The position numbers were made by a program, and so were the translations under genes. 64,000 nt of DNA. Source: Notospermus geniculatus. Lineage: Eukaryota > Nemertea > Pilidiophora > Heteronemertea > Lineidae. Below the pieces are notes generated by a model that was given only the letters and a program-made list of their open reading frames with translations, did not search any database and was not told the DNA's origin. Shown here piece by piece: positions 1 to 11,904 of the stretch; positions within the stretch are counted from its first letter, which is position 1, and each line of letters opens with the position of its first letter. Location: contig NMRB01000494.1 of NCBI GenBank assembly GCA_002633025.1, forward strand, positions 149,383 to 213,382, read 5' to 3'.

Positions 1-3000
1 CTAGGAGAAACATTCCTTTGCTACTGGGATGTACCGGACCAACCAAAAACAGGAAAGACGGTGAGTGGCTAGGAGAGAATGATTCTGTAGGGCATTTACG
101 AATCAGTTTCAAGTTGTTCATCTCTGCAATGACAGAAATAAGGGCAGCTTTTTCTACGTGCAAGAAATCAACACTGGTCAGAAGATCGAATACCAACAGT
201 TCTCAAAGGGGACCTGGTATTTCCTCCTCAAATGACATTTCACCTTGTGTTTCTTTTCAGGAGTTGAACACTGATGGCCCGATTCCTTGGGCTTATAAAG
301 ACAATCTTTGTTTCATAGCAGAACAGGTTTCACATCATCCCCCAAGTAAGTCACTTCCTTCACTGTTAAGTATAATGGGGAGGCAAGCCCTAAAGTAGGG
401 TCAGTTGTATTCAGCTTTTCCTCCTGTGTCATTTGAACAGAATTAGAATCACGATTAAAATCACGATGACTCCTACAGTTTACAATTCAGATATTTCCTT
501 TTATTTTCAGTATCAGCATTTTACGCCGAGCATGCCAATAAAAAGGTCTCACTAGATGGCTATATATGGACAAAATCCAAATTCTTAGGGCTGTCAATAG
601 GTGTCCATATGATAGGCCAGGCAGTCTTGTCGGTGATTGAATATGACGAAGAATACCTAATTACATTTCCAAGTGGATATGGAAGGTAAGCTCAACTGAC
701 GTTTGCATAAGTGTCATTATTTGGCTATTTTGTAGTCTGTCAGTGACTGCAGTATACAGACTGTTAGCCGTACATGATCTAACGATGGAGTATTTGACAC
801 CTGCCATTTATCATTAAATGGGCCTCTTCTCCCCTTATTATGGTGATTCCTTTCATTCTGTTCTATTTAGGTCCATCTTGACAACACCGTGGATTGAACT
901 TGGTGGAAAGTGTACGATAAATTGTCCCAAAAGTGGATACTCGGCAAATATCAACTTCCTCACCAAGGTACGAGTCTTTCATACGAATGTAATTTAGATG
1001 CCCATATGAGTGTACCGGTATTTTACTTTCGATGTGATGACTGATACCAAAAATAGAAAGTTCTATAGCAGGGCAATTTTCTTCAAACTTATGGTTTTGA
1101 TGTGGATACTTTTTGGTACTATGGATACTTTTTGGTATTGAGAGAATGAGGATGAATGTGATAAAACAGTTTACAAGACCATTTCAATCTCAAGGGAAAC
1201 AAATTACAATGAGGTCCCTCTTGAAACTCAGCAGTTTCCTGAACTTAGGGGAAAACCCTTGTGAACACAGAGAGGGACCAAGGGGAACTGAATAACAACA
1301 TTATAATGCAGTTTAGCTGATTGGATATTACTATGTTATTAGGATGAATATGGATATCTGCGAGGAAAGGTAGGCCTCTGGAACATTTGATTCCATAAGT
1401 GATATCTGAGTATTGGAGCCTTGTTTTGGATGATATCTGGTTGTGGATTAGACTGAGGTTGACAGTTCTTGCTGGTGTTTCTGAAGCCTATGCATTGACA
1501 CTGTGTGCATGGGTGAACATCTCCTGATTCTGGATGTTTTTTCTGGCGACAGGGTTGAACATATTTTCCCCCTGTGGAGTATGGTGAAATTCTGTGCTCT
1601 TATGAAGGATCCATGATACCTGGTGGCAGTGGATACTTTGTAAAACTTGCATGGGTGTTGAAATCCTTGAGCTTTTTTTGCAGGGTGATGAAGTTTGAAG
1701 AAAATTGCAAGCTATAGACACTGCTTACTGCATTTTTTTTCTCATTTCCTCCCCTATAACATACCCTGTACTTTCTGTTGTCTCCAGTGAATATTAAGTA
1801 TCTTATGGTGTTTTGGTTTGCCCTCCGATGATACGTAAGGTTGTATCACTGTAGGTGGCTTTGTACGTCTTATTGACAATCATTTGGCGATATGAACAAA
1901 AAACAGGTAAATCCTTTTACTTTCTGCTAATACAATGCATTAAAGGCAGATACATAAGCTGATAAAATGCCATGGTTCTAGAATTTCAGCAAGGCTACAT
2001 TCACAACTACCCTCTCTGTTTGGGTTAGTAGATCATACTTCTAGGTTTACCATCTTTTTTCAGCCATTTTACGGAGGAAAGAAAAACCAAATAGCAGCCG
2101 AGATTTATGCCCCTGACGAGAAGAAGCCTTTCTGTAATATACAGGGGGAGTGGAATGGTGTGATGTGGGCGCAGTTCTCAAGTGGGGTGAGTACTGAAGA
2201 CTGTGGATGAGATCAACACAAAAGTTGGTGTGTTTCAGCATGACTATAGAAAGAGTTATATGTTTTTACTTTGAATTTTTGCCATGTTCCTTGGCAGTGG
2301 CAGTTAAAGAGTGTGCACGCACACGCACACTGCTCATCTATTTGTTCCCATTTTACAATTTGAACCTCCCGTACAAACAAGTTCTGTACTTTCCAGAGAA
2401 GCGAGAAATTTGTCGACACAAAAAATACTCCAATAATGAAAAAGAAGGTGCAGAGTTTAGAGAAACAGGGTGAATTTGAATCACGAAAGTTATGGCAGGA
2501 TGTCACTTACAACCTGAAGAATAAGAATGTGGAGAAGGCGACGGAAAACAAACAAAAACTTGAGCAGCGACAACGACAAGAGGCCAAAGATAGGAAGGAG
2601 AAGGGTGAAAAGTGGGAGACGAAGGTAAATATTGTTTGTACTCTGAAAGAACATGTATGGTGGTAAGAAAGTAACACATCTCAACCCATGCACACCTGGG
2701 ATGAAACCCAGAAGTTCTCACAGCTCTAGAAGTGGTATGAACAATTGGAAATAATACAGTTACAACAAATTTGATTTCAGCATTTCCATGAGGTCGGTGA
2801 ACACTGGGTGTATGACCATTCAATAATGAAGAGATTATCAAGGAAAAACCAGGAGCAGTTAGCACAGCTTCTGCAGGTTCAACAAGAGGAAGCAGAGAGA
2901 CGAAAACAGGAGCAGACGACGGAATCTGTTGGCACTCCATCGAATGGAGAGGTTCCCGAGTCAAAACAGGCAGATGATGATGAGGCAGAAGATGAAGCAG

Positions 3001-3080
3001 AGTTTGTGGATCCATATGAAGACGATGAGGGACCAACAGAAAATAAACAAGAGGAGAATTTACTTATTTCATTAGAATAA
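1..3080 (+). CDS. OSBPL9: OSBPL9/ORP9-like oxysterol-binding-related protein, 3' part (5' end outside window)
   Basis: ORP proteins carry lipids (sterol, phosphatidylserine, PI4P) between membranes at contact sites. Exons read as 1-60, 261-345, 511-685, 871-967, 2064-2186, 2397-2624 and 2781-3080. All phases agree and give 355 codons of the lipid-binding ORD plus a tail. The ORP fingerprint EQVSHHPP sits at the end of the second exon. Other family landmarks are [24 protein letters not shown] and FVDTK. The wording fits ORP9 better than ORP10/11, as judged from memory of those families. The last exon continues about 75 residues past the usual ORP9 end (after the conserved WVYD...KRL) into a Gln/Glu-rich, then strongly acidic tail. 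Stop is TAA at 3078-3080. The PH domain and N-terminal half lie upstream of the window. Confidence 0.9.
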
Positions 3081-5900
3081 TTAGGAGTGAATAACAGTCA
3101 GTTTATCTCATTAGAACTTTGGTCATATGGATTGACCAACTTCTTTCAAAATACATTAACAGTATGTACAAAATGTAGTTGGGATAGCAGCCAAACATGT
3201 GCTATTCTGTGATGTGGAAATGATGTCACATCTTTATTGGATGTCTAGCCAGGAATTGTTCCAATCATCGATTCATCGCAACATTTTGAGAGAATCATTT
3301 TGAATACTGGTAGATTTAAAGTTGGTGCTAACTCAGAAGGGATGGAATTGTTATTAGACATAGGGTTTGTAGCTTTAACCCTGTTAACTGGGGTAATTTC
3401 ATTGAGGTTCCTTCACTGTAAATTCTATGATATCACCTGAACATGGTGAGAGCCCTCCGTGTTCAATAGCACAGAAAAAGCACATATCATTGTGGCTGGT
3501 AGTCTTATGTCTGAAAAGGACATTCATTTTGAGGTAACTCTACATTGCTCATTTTTCCTCTGTGTAGTCTACAACATTTTTCTGTGAACATACAGTAATC
3601 TTTGCAATATACATTTAACATTGTAATCTTATTTTCTTAACTGGGCTAGGCTGTAATGGCTGTTGAAAAATGGATTTCGATAACCCTGATCACCCTCTGT
3701 GGTACTCGCACCAATGAGGGAGGAATTGCCTGGCTCATCTCTTAGGATCTTATTATTCAGAACTACTTCCCTTTCCTTGGATGGTTCCTTAGCATTTACT
3801 GCATATGATTCAGAATCTTAAGATAATGAAATTGATATCGAATGTACCTGTGCATGGAATTATGTGTTCATGATACTGTAAACCCTGATTTTTGTGTGCA
3901 TGTCTGTTTGTAAGCGTGGGAATATCAAAACACAAGGTTGTGAAATGCAACATGTGGTAGAAGCCTCAGATGTTGCCACAAATGCTGAATTGAATGGAGG
4001 AATAAAAAACCTCATATAGTCATACGAATTCGGTGGTTTACACCTCCCGTAACAAAGTGAACTAGTCATATTACGTGTAGGTTACCAAGTCAGAATTCAT
4101 AGCTGGTTGAATTGAGTCTCATTGTCAGCATTTGCAGTTGGTGTATGTGATGTTAGTGTTCTTCTTTAACTAAGGCTTTTGCTGGGGACTTTCTAAAGTC
4201 TTTGTTGGAATATCTCTACCAGTGTCAATACAATGGTTGCTGCATATGGTGAAATCCCTCGTCAAGTTGTCTGATTTTGCTCAATTGAGGGTTACATGTT
4301 GGTCTGTAAATGTACATTAAAGCCGTATAAGCCTGAATCTGATTTGCAAAATAATAGACAGATTGCCAAAGTCGGCCATGTTGGACCAAAAGGCAATAAC
4401 AAACACTGAATGTACAGTGAATGTACACCATTGATATACAGCATGTTTTAAAACCTGCAATTTACACAAAACTTTCATGAAATGTTACAAAATAAACACT
4501 TCCTCAGCAGTGCTACATGTGTTATGAACCGTGCCCAGGCCCAAATGTTTGCAGATATTTCCCAGAAAAAGTTTTAAAAGACTTTTATCATGCCTTTTTT
4601 ATGCCAAACCTCAGCTCCAGGTGTGTTGGTCCTATCCCACAGTGTGGAATCATGATGATTCACAAACCTGGACCCAAGGTTGGTTAAGCAACAAAAGTCT
4701 ATTTTTTCTTCTCTGAATTACTATTTTACCAAAGGTAAGCCAAGGCTGAGTGCATATTAATGTATTATTACTGATGGTGATGTTATCTGAGACATTTTCA
4801 TGGCAAACTTTTATGTTTTTGCACATTTCAAAACATGCTGTACATCAATGGTATACATTCACTGTACATTCAGTGTTTGTTGTTGCCTTTTGGCCCAACA
4901 TGGCCGACTTTGGCAATCTGTCTATTGTATGAACTGTTCGATCGAGTACAGTGGCCATTAGACGAATCTGACGCCAATATTTGTGAGACATTTGTAAATG
5001 AATTTACAGTTTTTCTGTTGATTGTTGTGACAGAGATTTCCCTTTCAAATAATTGCTGCTTCAAACGTCTATCAACTTCTACTGTTATTTGGATGCTACA
5101 TATGGTAGATAATATGTGATATGTATATCATTTAGTTGAGTTGGCGCATATCAGCGAATTTAATTCCAGCCAGAATGGCCAATTTTATAGACCATGTCAA
5201 GTTATGTGAATAAATTCATATAGGGTAATACAAATGAGTTTGGTTTCATTTCATCTGAAATATTTCATAGATTTGACATCTCCATGATTAGGTTTCATGG
5301 TAAACAACACGAGATTGACAATATTTTGATCAACACCTTTGATTTATGTTATGTAGGGACTTGACAGAGGGCAACACCTTATTCGAGTTTGGCAGTCATT
5401 TGGACCAATCAGCATTAGCCACCAGAGAGGTGTGGCAATGACCCAAGCAGTCGAGACCATGTGCTCAATGGAGTAAAATGTTATGCTCATCGGGCCATAC
5501 TTTTCATCATTTGATAGTATGTTGAGGTTTACTGGTATATGTGTTGGCTTCAAGTTCCAAGCTGTCACCCGGGAACCACAGCTGTTCATCTTCTGATCAA
5601 CTGTCCACACAGGTACAGTGGATTTGTAAATGGCTAACTAATGAACACTGGCACAAAGAGATTTACAGACAGAATGATTACCGGTAGTACATGTGTGATT
5701 TGGAAAGGAGTTCTATAGATTTTTGCTTGTGTAATTAATGAGTAGAAGTATGGAAAAAAAACAAAAGAGGCAATGACAGCACCATCACAGTGCTAATGCA
5801 TTGGCAACCTCTCTTGGACTTTCCTTTCTATTTATGTGTACATGTGTACAGCATGAGTATTACAACGCTTTGCATCATCAACAAAAGAGGTATTTTTGAG
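3081..5900. other. OSBPL9 3' UTR and convergent intergenic DNA
   Basis: No coding exon was recognised. AATAAA-type hexamers occur near 3998 and 4484 on the + strand and could end the OSBPL9 transcript. A piggyBac-like terminal sequence (TTAACCCTGTTAACTGGGG) begins near 3375, without a matching second end nearby. The foldback repeat at 4353-4928 lies here. The ATRAID transcript on the opposite strand may end near an inverted AATAAA at about 5914-5920. Confidence 0.5.
4353..4928. repeat. Foldback (inverted) repeat, arms about 98 bp
   Basis: The left arm 4353-4449 and right arm 4830-4928 are reverse complements with only scattered mismatches (for example AATGTACACCATTGATATAC against GTATACATTCACTG reading inward). 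Weaker pairing continues inward to about 4790. The arms flank about 380 bp. This explains overlapping reading frames on both strands here that resemble each other. It is probably a non-autonomous foldback or MITE-type element; no target duplication was established. Confidence 0.75.
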
Positions 5901-5929
5901 AGACACGTGGTTAATTTATTTGTATCATA

Positions 5930-6826
5930 AATATACTGGTATATACAAAATAATAGTATCATAATCGATCATACCTCATTCAAACACTAACGCAGAAGAC
6001 AAATTTACAAAACTTACACTTGTTGCATAGGCTACTGTTGGTCAATTTTGTGGAGATTTTATCAACAAATGACAAAAAACCTGGTGGAACTGCTGATTAG
6101 TACATGAGAAGAGCTAGGAGTGACCACCTTTTATCATTGTTATGTATTGTTATGTCTATAAGAAGTGTAGGCCCAGAGTGAATTTGAATCTACCGCCAGG
6201 TCATAGATCCTGGTACTTCAGTACTCTGACGTCATGAGGTCATGTGATAGTATGTAGGAGGAGGGCACGACGACGCAAAAAGATGAGAATGTGTAGTCGA
6301 AGAAGTGAGAATAAAATCCAAGATCATCAGAAGAAACAACGTGTCTTTATTCAGTTTAGTCCCCAGAAGCCTTAAGGAATAAGATCCCGGGTAAAACATT
6401 ACATCATATGGGAGTGTTCCCATAACCTCTGAATTGTTTGCATTCATGGAATTAGGCATGACATCCTGACAAGTCAGCTCCTCTAAACATGTAGCATTCA
6501 AATAATTGATGGAAATACTTGATGTGTTTCCATTAACACACACACTATTTCCATTCCAACTCCTTTGGAACAACAACTCTCTCAAATAAAGCAATTACAC
6601 TTTTACTATGGCACAATATTCATGTTAGAGGATTAGAAACTGTCCCCTATAAATTTAATTGCACAAAAGTGTCCTGGGGAAAAGTTACAGCACCATACTC
6701 CACCAAGTTGCACACTTCAGAAGGTTCAAACTGGACACTATGCTCCTTCAGTGGTGAAAATCTTGTACCACTATACCAGCAAAAATGAGGCAGAAAGTGA
6801 TCTTTCTAATTCCTTCCAATATCCAT
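5930..6826 (-). other. Probable ATRAID 3' UTR
   Basis: This region lies directly downstream of the ATRAID stop codon on the minus strand, with an inverted AATAAA at its far end. A 120-codon open frame on the minus strand (6232-6594) has no recognisable domain and is not joined by splice signals to the gene. It is treated as untranslated sequence. Confidence 0.4.
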
Positions 6827-9800
6827 TCAATCCCTTTTGACAGAGACGTTGAAAGTCTTCCTACGTTGTGTCACCCAGAGAAATGCACTTATCACCACCA
6901 TGCAACCGCCCAGTATTCCATAATATATAGCCATAGGAAAATGACCCTGAAAAAAAACAATCCCATTTTCAATACGTGTGAATACATACTTTGGTGGACA
7001 TGCTTTCAGTGAACGGGCTCCCCAGCTGCAGTACTCCCAAGTGGAAGCGTCAGGATCTCAGCTATAGTTCTTTGCCTTCAGGCACAATTTAAAGACTCAT
7101 GTCCAAGAAGCACTGCTCTCACAAGGGCATGCTTGAACAGTTCATGATAAAGACGAGCACTAATTACAATAGAATTTTCAATCATCCCCTTTGTTAGTGT
7201 TGTGGCCACTTGCACTGGGCATGATTTGAATTTCCCTACAATTTTAGTTTTGAGTTTTCTTGTAATCACTTGACATTGAAGTCATATGTCCTCCTAGGCC
7301 TAAATCTTGCTTACCCACTTCAGTCAGTGTGGTATTTTCCATTGGGCACATACCACCCTTCTATGGATTTCTCCAGTTCTCTACAGTTTTGTCTCTGGCT
7401 ATTGTTACGGGTATGGTACCTCGAGTTTGTTGGGAAGTACCCAGTATGTATCAGTATTTTATTCTTCTTACCATTTATTTCAGCTGAGTTTCTCCTCTCA
7501 TTGTTTATATTCTCTATTTTTTTGCCCCAGACCCTTTGGTATAGAAACTTACTTAAAACAACAAGTTGTTGGAGTAACCCTGAAATTCGAGTCATACCCA
7601 TGTGGCTGTGATAGTTCAATGGCAAACAACAGACTCGTGTAATTTACCCCTTTTTCATTGCTTTGTACATTTGAGTTTCTTCTGTGCTTTTTTGTGTTTG
7701 TCTACCAAATTTGCATTGTGTCTTTACTAGCCTTTCTATTTGTATACTTATTTTTGTTGAAATAAGATCTGCTGCTGCTGAATTTTCGACTCGCTCAAGT
7801 TTTTCGGGGCACACAGTTAGTAAATGAAAAGCTACGACTACAATACACACTTACAGATCTCAAACACCTGTAACCATATAAATCTCCATTACACAGACAT
7901 TGCACGAGTCCAGGACCATCATGAACACAGTGAGAGTGTTTTGGACAAAGGTCTGAAACAAGACACAGGTAATGAAATCAATTCAGTTTGTTTTCATACT
8001 TGTGCCATATGGTTACCGGTACATCGAATCAACTTTAAAGGGCTTGAAGGTCATTTTATTTTATCTGACTGTTCAGAATGAAAATTAACAATGTCAACAT
8101 ATCAATAACATGAGTGTGAACCTGAAAAGAGTTCAGAACTGATGGTAAGATGACAGAGCAGAGATAAAAACAGGGAAGTTCTGGAAGACAATGCTGGTGA
8201 TGACGAACTAATGACTGTCAGATCACAAATCAGGTGCTGAACAATTTAGGTAGGAGTGGAAACCTATCAATCACTTGCAAGCAAAATATTGTAGATCTGT
8301 GAACTTTGACTTACATGTTGAATTATCCGTGACACAAACGTTTAATTCAGCAACACAAACGGTCCTATTTTTCTCATCTGTTGTTTTGAGCCAGGCGTTT
8401 TCCCCACCAGGACAGGAAACATTTCCTGGTAAAGATCTGAAACCCAGAATGAAACTGTTGAGTAAATTGGGAGAAATTTCTCCCCGAAGAAGTGGAAATT
8501 AAATTCTAAAGGCCTATGACAATAAATACCCTTCTTGACATTTTGAATCCTGACCAGTAGAACAGGCACCTTCATGTATGTATGTTTCTTTCATATAATA
8601 TGTCAAAAGGAATAAAATATTCAGTTCATTTTTCAGCATAATTATCAATCTGCAGATACATACAAGTATTGTATATTCTTCAACCCACGAAATGCTTCAT
8701 GGACTTGATCAGCACCTTGAGATAAAGGGTTGTCTTCTAAGGCTCTGAAAAAAGATGAGAAATCCTCATTTAGCTGCAATAGTGTGACTGTCATGCTCAG
8801 TGGTCAAGGTCAGTAAACATTCTGAAAATGATTTATGCAATGTCCATTTTGCAATGTCGAAAACAGGGTCATTCAGTCATCTCCTTGTCTCTTCTGATAG
8901 TGATAAGGGAGGCAAAAGAGCTGAGTAAAGTGACCCGAGTCCCAGAAGGGCAATGTCATGAAAGGTGACCAGTACGTGTCCAGAACTGTGAGAGTTACTC
9001 TGTTCACTAAAAGTTGGCCCATCGAAGAATGAAACTGAAAGACTAGAGCAGGAAGGAAAAATTTATTATACCAGTACATGTATACTTACATCCATTCTAC
9101 ATCAGTGGTATTATGAAAGTCAGGAACAGACTTCAGGAAACATGTTGACAAATCAATGCTGAAATATAGCAGGGCATACAGTGAAATTAAAGCTGATGCG
9201 ACTACACAGATGCATGCACTATTTTGATCCCTTTCTAGGAGCACGTATCACCTTAGAGTCGAGACCATTAACAGTCATAAAGAGGATCCACTCTTTATAT
9301 TTTGCTCTTTTATTTTGATAACAAACCAGAGATGTGTCGCATGTTGTGGTATACTTACCCAATTATTGTTCCATTCGTATCCTCACAGCATCTGTCAACT
9401 ATTGTGTAATTATGCTTCACACAGTCCTTATACACTGCGCCAGTTTTCTTCATTGAAGCAGAATGACATGACTTTATGCTGCATATATCAGACTGGAAAA
9501 AAATTGTTGTATTCATTGTATCCTATGAATGTTCTCCATCACCATCATCAATATCTGGGCATCTTGAGCCTGGTTCGCTCTTTGCCGCAAAAACTAGATT
9601 AGCAATGCACATGCGGTGTGGGCAAGGATGGGTTTCTACAGCGGGTGCTCGGTAAATTTAAATAGAGTGCTCTCTCCAGGATAAATAAACTGTGGACCAT
9701 GTTTAGGCCTACACCGCGTCACTGACCAGCTGACGTCGCAATGCATGTGTTGCATGCACTACGACGTCACGTCACTCATGCAAACATGGGTCGCAAAATT

Positions 9801-11096
9801 CGGTACACATCTATAGGGCCTATAGCCTAATATGTAAAGATCAGTGATCTCGTGAACTCATGCAGCCGTTACCTAAACGGGGGGAGACCCCCCGAACCCC
9901 CCCTTTCTGGGGGAGACCCCCAGACCCCCCTTTTGAGGCCTGCGGCCGGCTGGCCTGAGCTAGGCCTGTTTCTGCAATGTTTTTCGTGACGCCGCGCACC
10001 GTGACATGACGTCGTGACGTGACGCGGCGGACGGCTGATTCCGGCCGCGGCGGAAAGGATGATGGTTTACGACATCCACAAAATCGCCATATTGCGTCAA
10101 GGTGTTGAGATTCACGGACTACACATCTCTGTATTGATTTTTCCATTGAATTTTGTAGATTTTTTTACACACACGTAACCATTAGACTCACTTCGTGAGC
10201 CGCTTCGCGGCTCACTGCGTGAGTTATAAGTTAGTATAAGGCCTAGGCCTACATGTCACGACTGTTAGAACTGGAATCCATACCGCCGCGTCCTCTATCG
10301 GCAGCTTCAAGCAAACGGGGATTTCCGGTCTAAAAATAGTACATTAACGCGGAAACTACCAAATATTTTCAACCTGGGAATGAGTTATTAGAACTTCCTG
10401 CGGCCTGTATTGTTCGCCTACCTGGTTAATATCAATCATAAAGAAGTGATCTGTGTAACAACGTTGAGTTATTCGAAAAAAAGTTTGTCTTACTGTTGGA
10501 AGATGGGGGAAACTACCCTGAGCAAAGCCGAAATATGCGTTGTCTCAACAAATTTGTCAATCATTCGTCACACGTTTCAGAACTCACTAATTGCTCTTGT
10601 CTGTTACATAGATTTAGGACTCCACTTTCACTACAGCTGACCAGAAACAAAGCGGACAGCTTAATTACTTCTATTAACTCATTCCCGTAATCAGTAAATA
10701 TTTGACTAAAGATCCAATCATATGCAAATTAGTATGTCGTCATACGGGTCCAAGTAGCCAATCAAATCGCGGAGAATTGGACAGGCGACTGGAGAGCAAG
10801 CAGTCAAAAGACCTATTGTGTTCTAACAGTCGTGATGTACGTACATTCATTTCATTCGGATTCATCATCGATCATGGGTGGGGGATGGTCAGTGATGGTG
10901 AAAAATCATTGCATTTAGCTAGCCTTACTCCATCTGAGGAGTGAACTGTGGGAAATTCGCAACATCTAATCGAGATACTTACTTCCAATGTTGTTTGTTC
11001 GATTGTATCAGTTGAATAGACACCAACATTAGTGAGATAATTCCCTAAAAAGAGGGTGAAAAATACCGAAACCTTGAAAAACATGGAAGCCGCCAT
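6827..11096 (-). CDS. ATRAID: ATRAID-like (APR-3) single-pass EGF-type membrane protein
   Basis: ATRAID is a small type I membrane glycoprotein of the endolysosome and cell surface, first described as induced by retinoic acid. Seven coding exons on the minus strand: 10983-11096, 9359-9492, 9090-9158, 8664-8744, 8315-8436, 7855-7952 and 6827-6946. The phases are continuous and give 245 codons. Residues 1 to about 25 (MAASMFFKV...) form a signal peptide. Exon 2 has the Cys pattern ending RCCEDTNGTIIG. Exon 4 carries NPLSQG...EAFRGL. Exon 5 has NVSCPGGENAW. Exon 6 is an EGF-like Cys cluster (CVHDGPGLVQCLC). Exon 7 is a transmembrane helix, then TQRRK and a short tail. An in-frame upstream ATG at 11132 would put charged residues before the signal peptide, so ATG 11096 is preferred. 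Confidence 0.88.
9878..9934. repeat. Two tandem G/C hairpin units
   Basis: Two successive perfect hairpins with AGA loops are seen: CGGGGGG-AGA-CCCCCCG at 9878-9894 and CTGGGGG-AGA-CCCCCAG at 9907-9923. Each is followed by a C-run and T-run, so the unit is about 29 bp. They lie in ATRAID intron 1. Confidence 0.8.
10187..10223. repeat. Three abutting mini-hairpins
   Basis: CTCAC-TTC-GTGAG (10187-10199), CCGC-TTC-GCGG (10200-10210) and CTCAC-TGC-GTGAG (10211-10223) follow each other with no spacer. The first and third can also pair with each other. They lie in ATRAID intron 1, in a CpG-richer stretch (9950-10230). Confidence 0.8.
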
Positions 11097-11347
11097 TTTG
11101 GCCAAATCTTGTGACTCACGTGATCTGGCCACCTAACGATGAAGTATAGAACTCGTACCAGTTGCTAGGGCGACGGGTGATCTTTCTGAAACCATTTTCT
11201 ATTGGTTGGCACATCAGCGCGACCCAATCATATCGATGGACACAAAGACCACATGCTGACCGTGTTTGTGTAGCAACCCTCTGAAGACATAGCGACACTG
11301 CCTTCACTGACTCCAGAACCAACACTGCTGATATCTCTCGAATAAAG
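11097..11347. promoter_or_regulatory. Divergent ATRAID/tektin-2 promoter with RFX X-box
   Basis: The two genes point away from each other. ATRAID's start codon is at 11096. The tektin-2 non-coding first exon ends at 11347 (AATAAAG before GTAAGT). At 11161-11174, GTTGCT-AG-GGCGAC matches the X-box consensus RYYNYY-N(1-3)-RRNRAC, the RFX site found before ciliary genes. A CACGTG E-box is at about 11118. No TATA box is evident. Transcription starts are inferred, not seen. Confidence 0.6.
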
Positions 11348-11886
11348 GTAAGTTTATACGTTTTGGCTCAAGCTTTAAAAGGGAAATTAGCTCTGAACGA
11401 AAGTAATCCTGATATGCCACATTCGGGGTCACTCAAATGATCATGATGATGATGATTTTGATTTTGTTGATGATTTTATTGGATTGATGATCATGCTGAT
11501 AATCCAGCAGGCAGGCCTGCACTGCATGCAGTGCATCATCATGATTCATGCATGTCATGGTGATGTGCACGCGCCTATGCATCCAGAGAGGCAGTGCAGT
11601 ACTAGGCCAGGGATTTTAGGGGCGGGGAGGCCTAGCCTAGGCCTGCACCAGTAGTGAATAGGCCTACAGTAGCTAGGCCTATAGGCCTAGGTAGGGCAGC
11701 CTTAGCAGGCAACCAGGTTGGCTTCTTCTTCATTCAATCATCATCACTGTCGCCAGACACCAACCATCTTTAACTTTTCCATTTCACAGGAGGCCACCCT
11801 GATAGCCTAATGATATGACATTATTACAGAAGATGCCCACTGACTTTAATCTGTCACATTAATTTAAGGCTGTTGCTTTCTTTCAG
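11348..11886 (+). other. Tektin-2 first intron with ATGATG microsatellite and AGGCCT cluster
   Basis: The intron runs from GTAAGT at 11348 to the acceptor CAG at 11884-11886. It holds a TGA/ATG-rich simple repeat at about 11438-11495 and a dense run of AGGCCT/TAGGCCTA palindromes at 11625-11700. No coding sequence was seen. Confidence 0.6.
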
Positions 11887-11904
11887 GGGTAGAGACACCA
11901 CAGA

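Noticed and set aside
2503-3036. 177-codon minus-strand open frame
   Set aside because: It is antisense to the last two OSBPL9 exons, which are clearly supported on the plus strand.
6232-6594. 120-codon minus-strand frame after ATRAID
   Set aside because: It has no domain, no splice link and lies in the probable 3' UTR.
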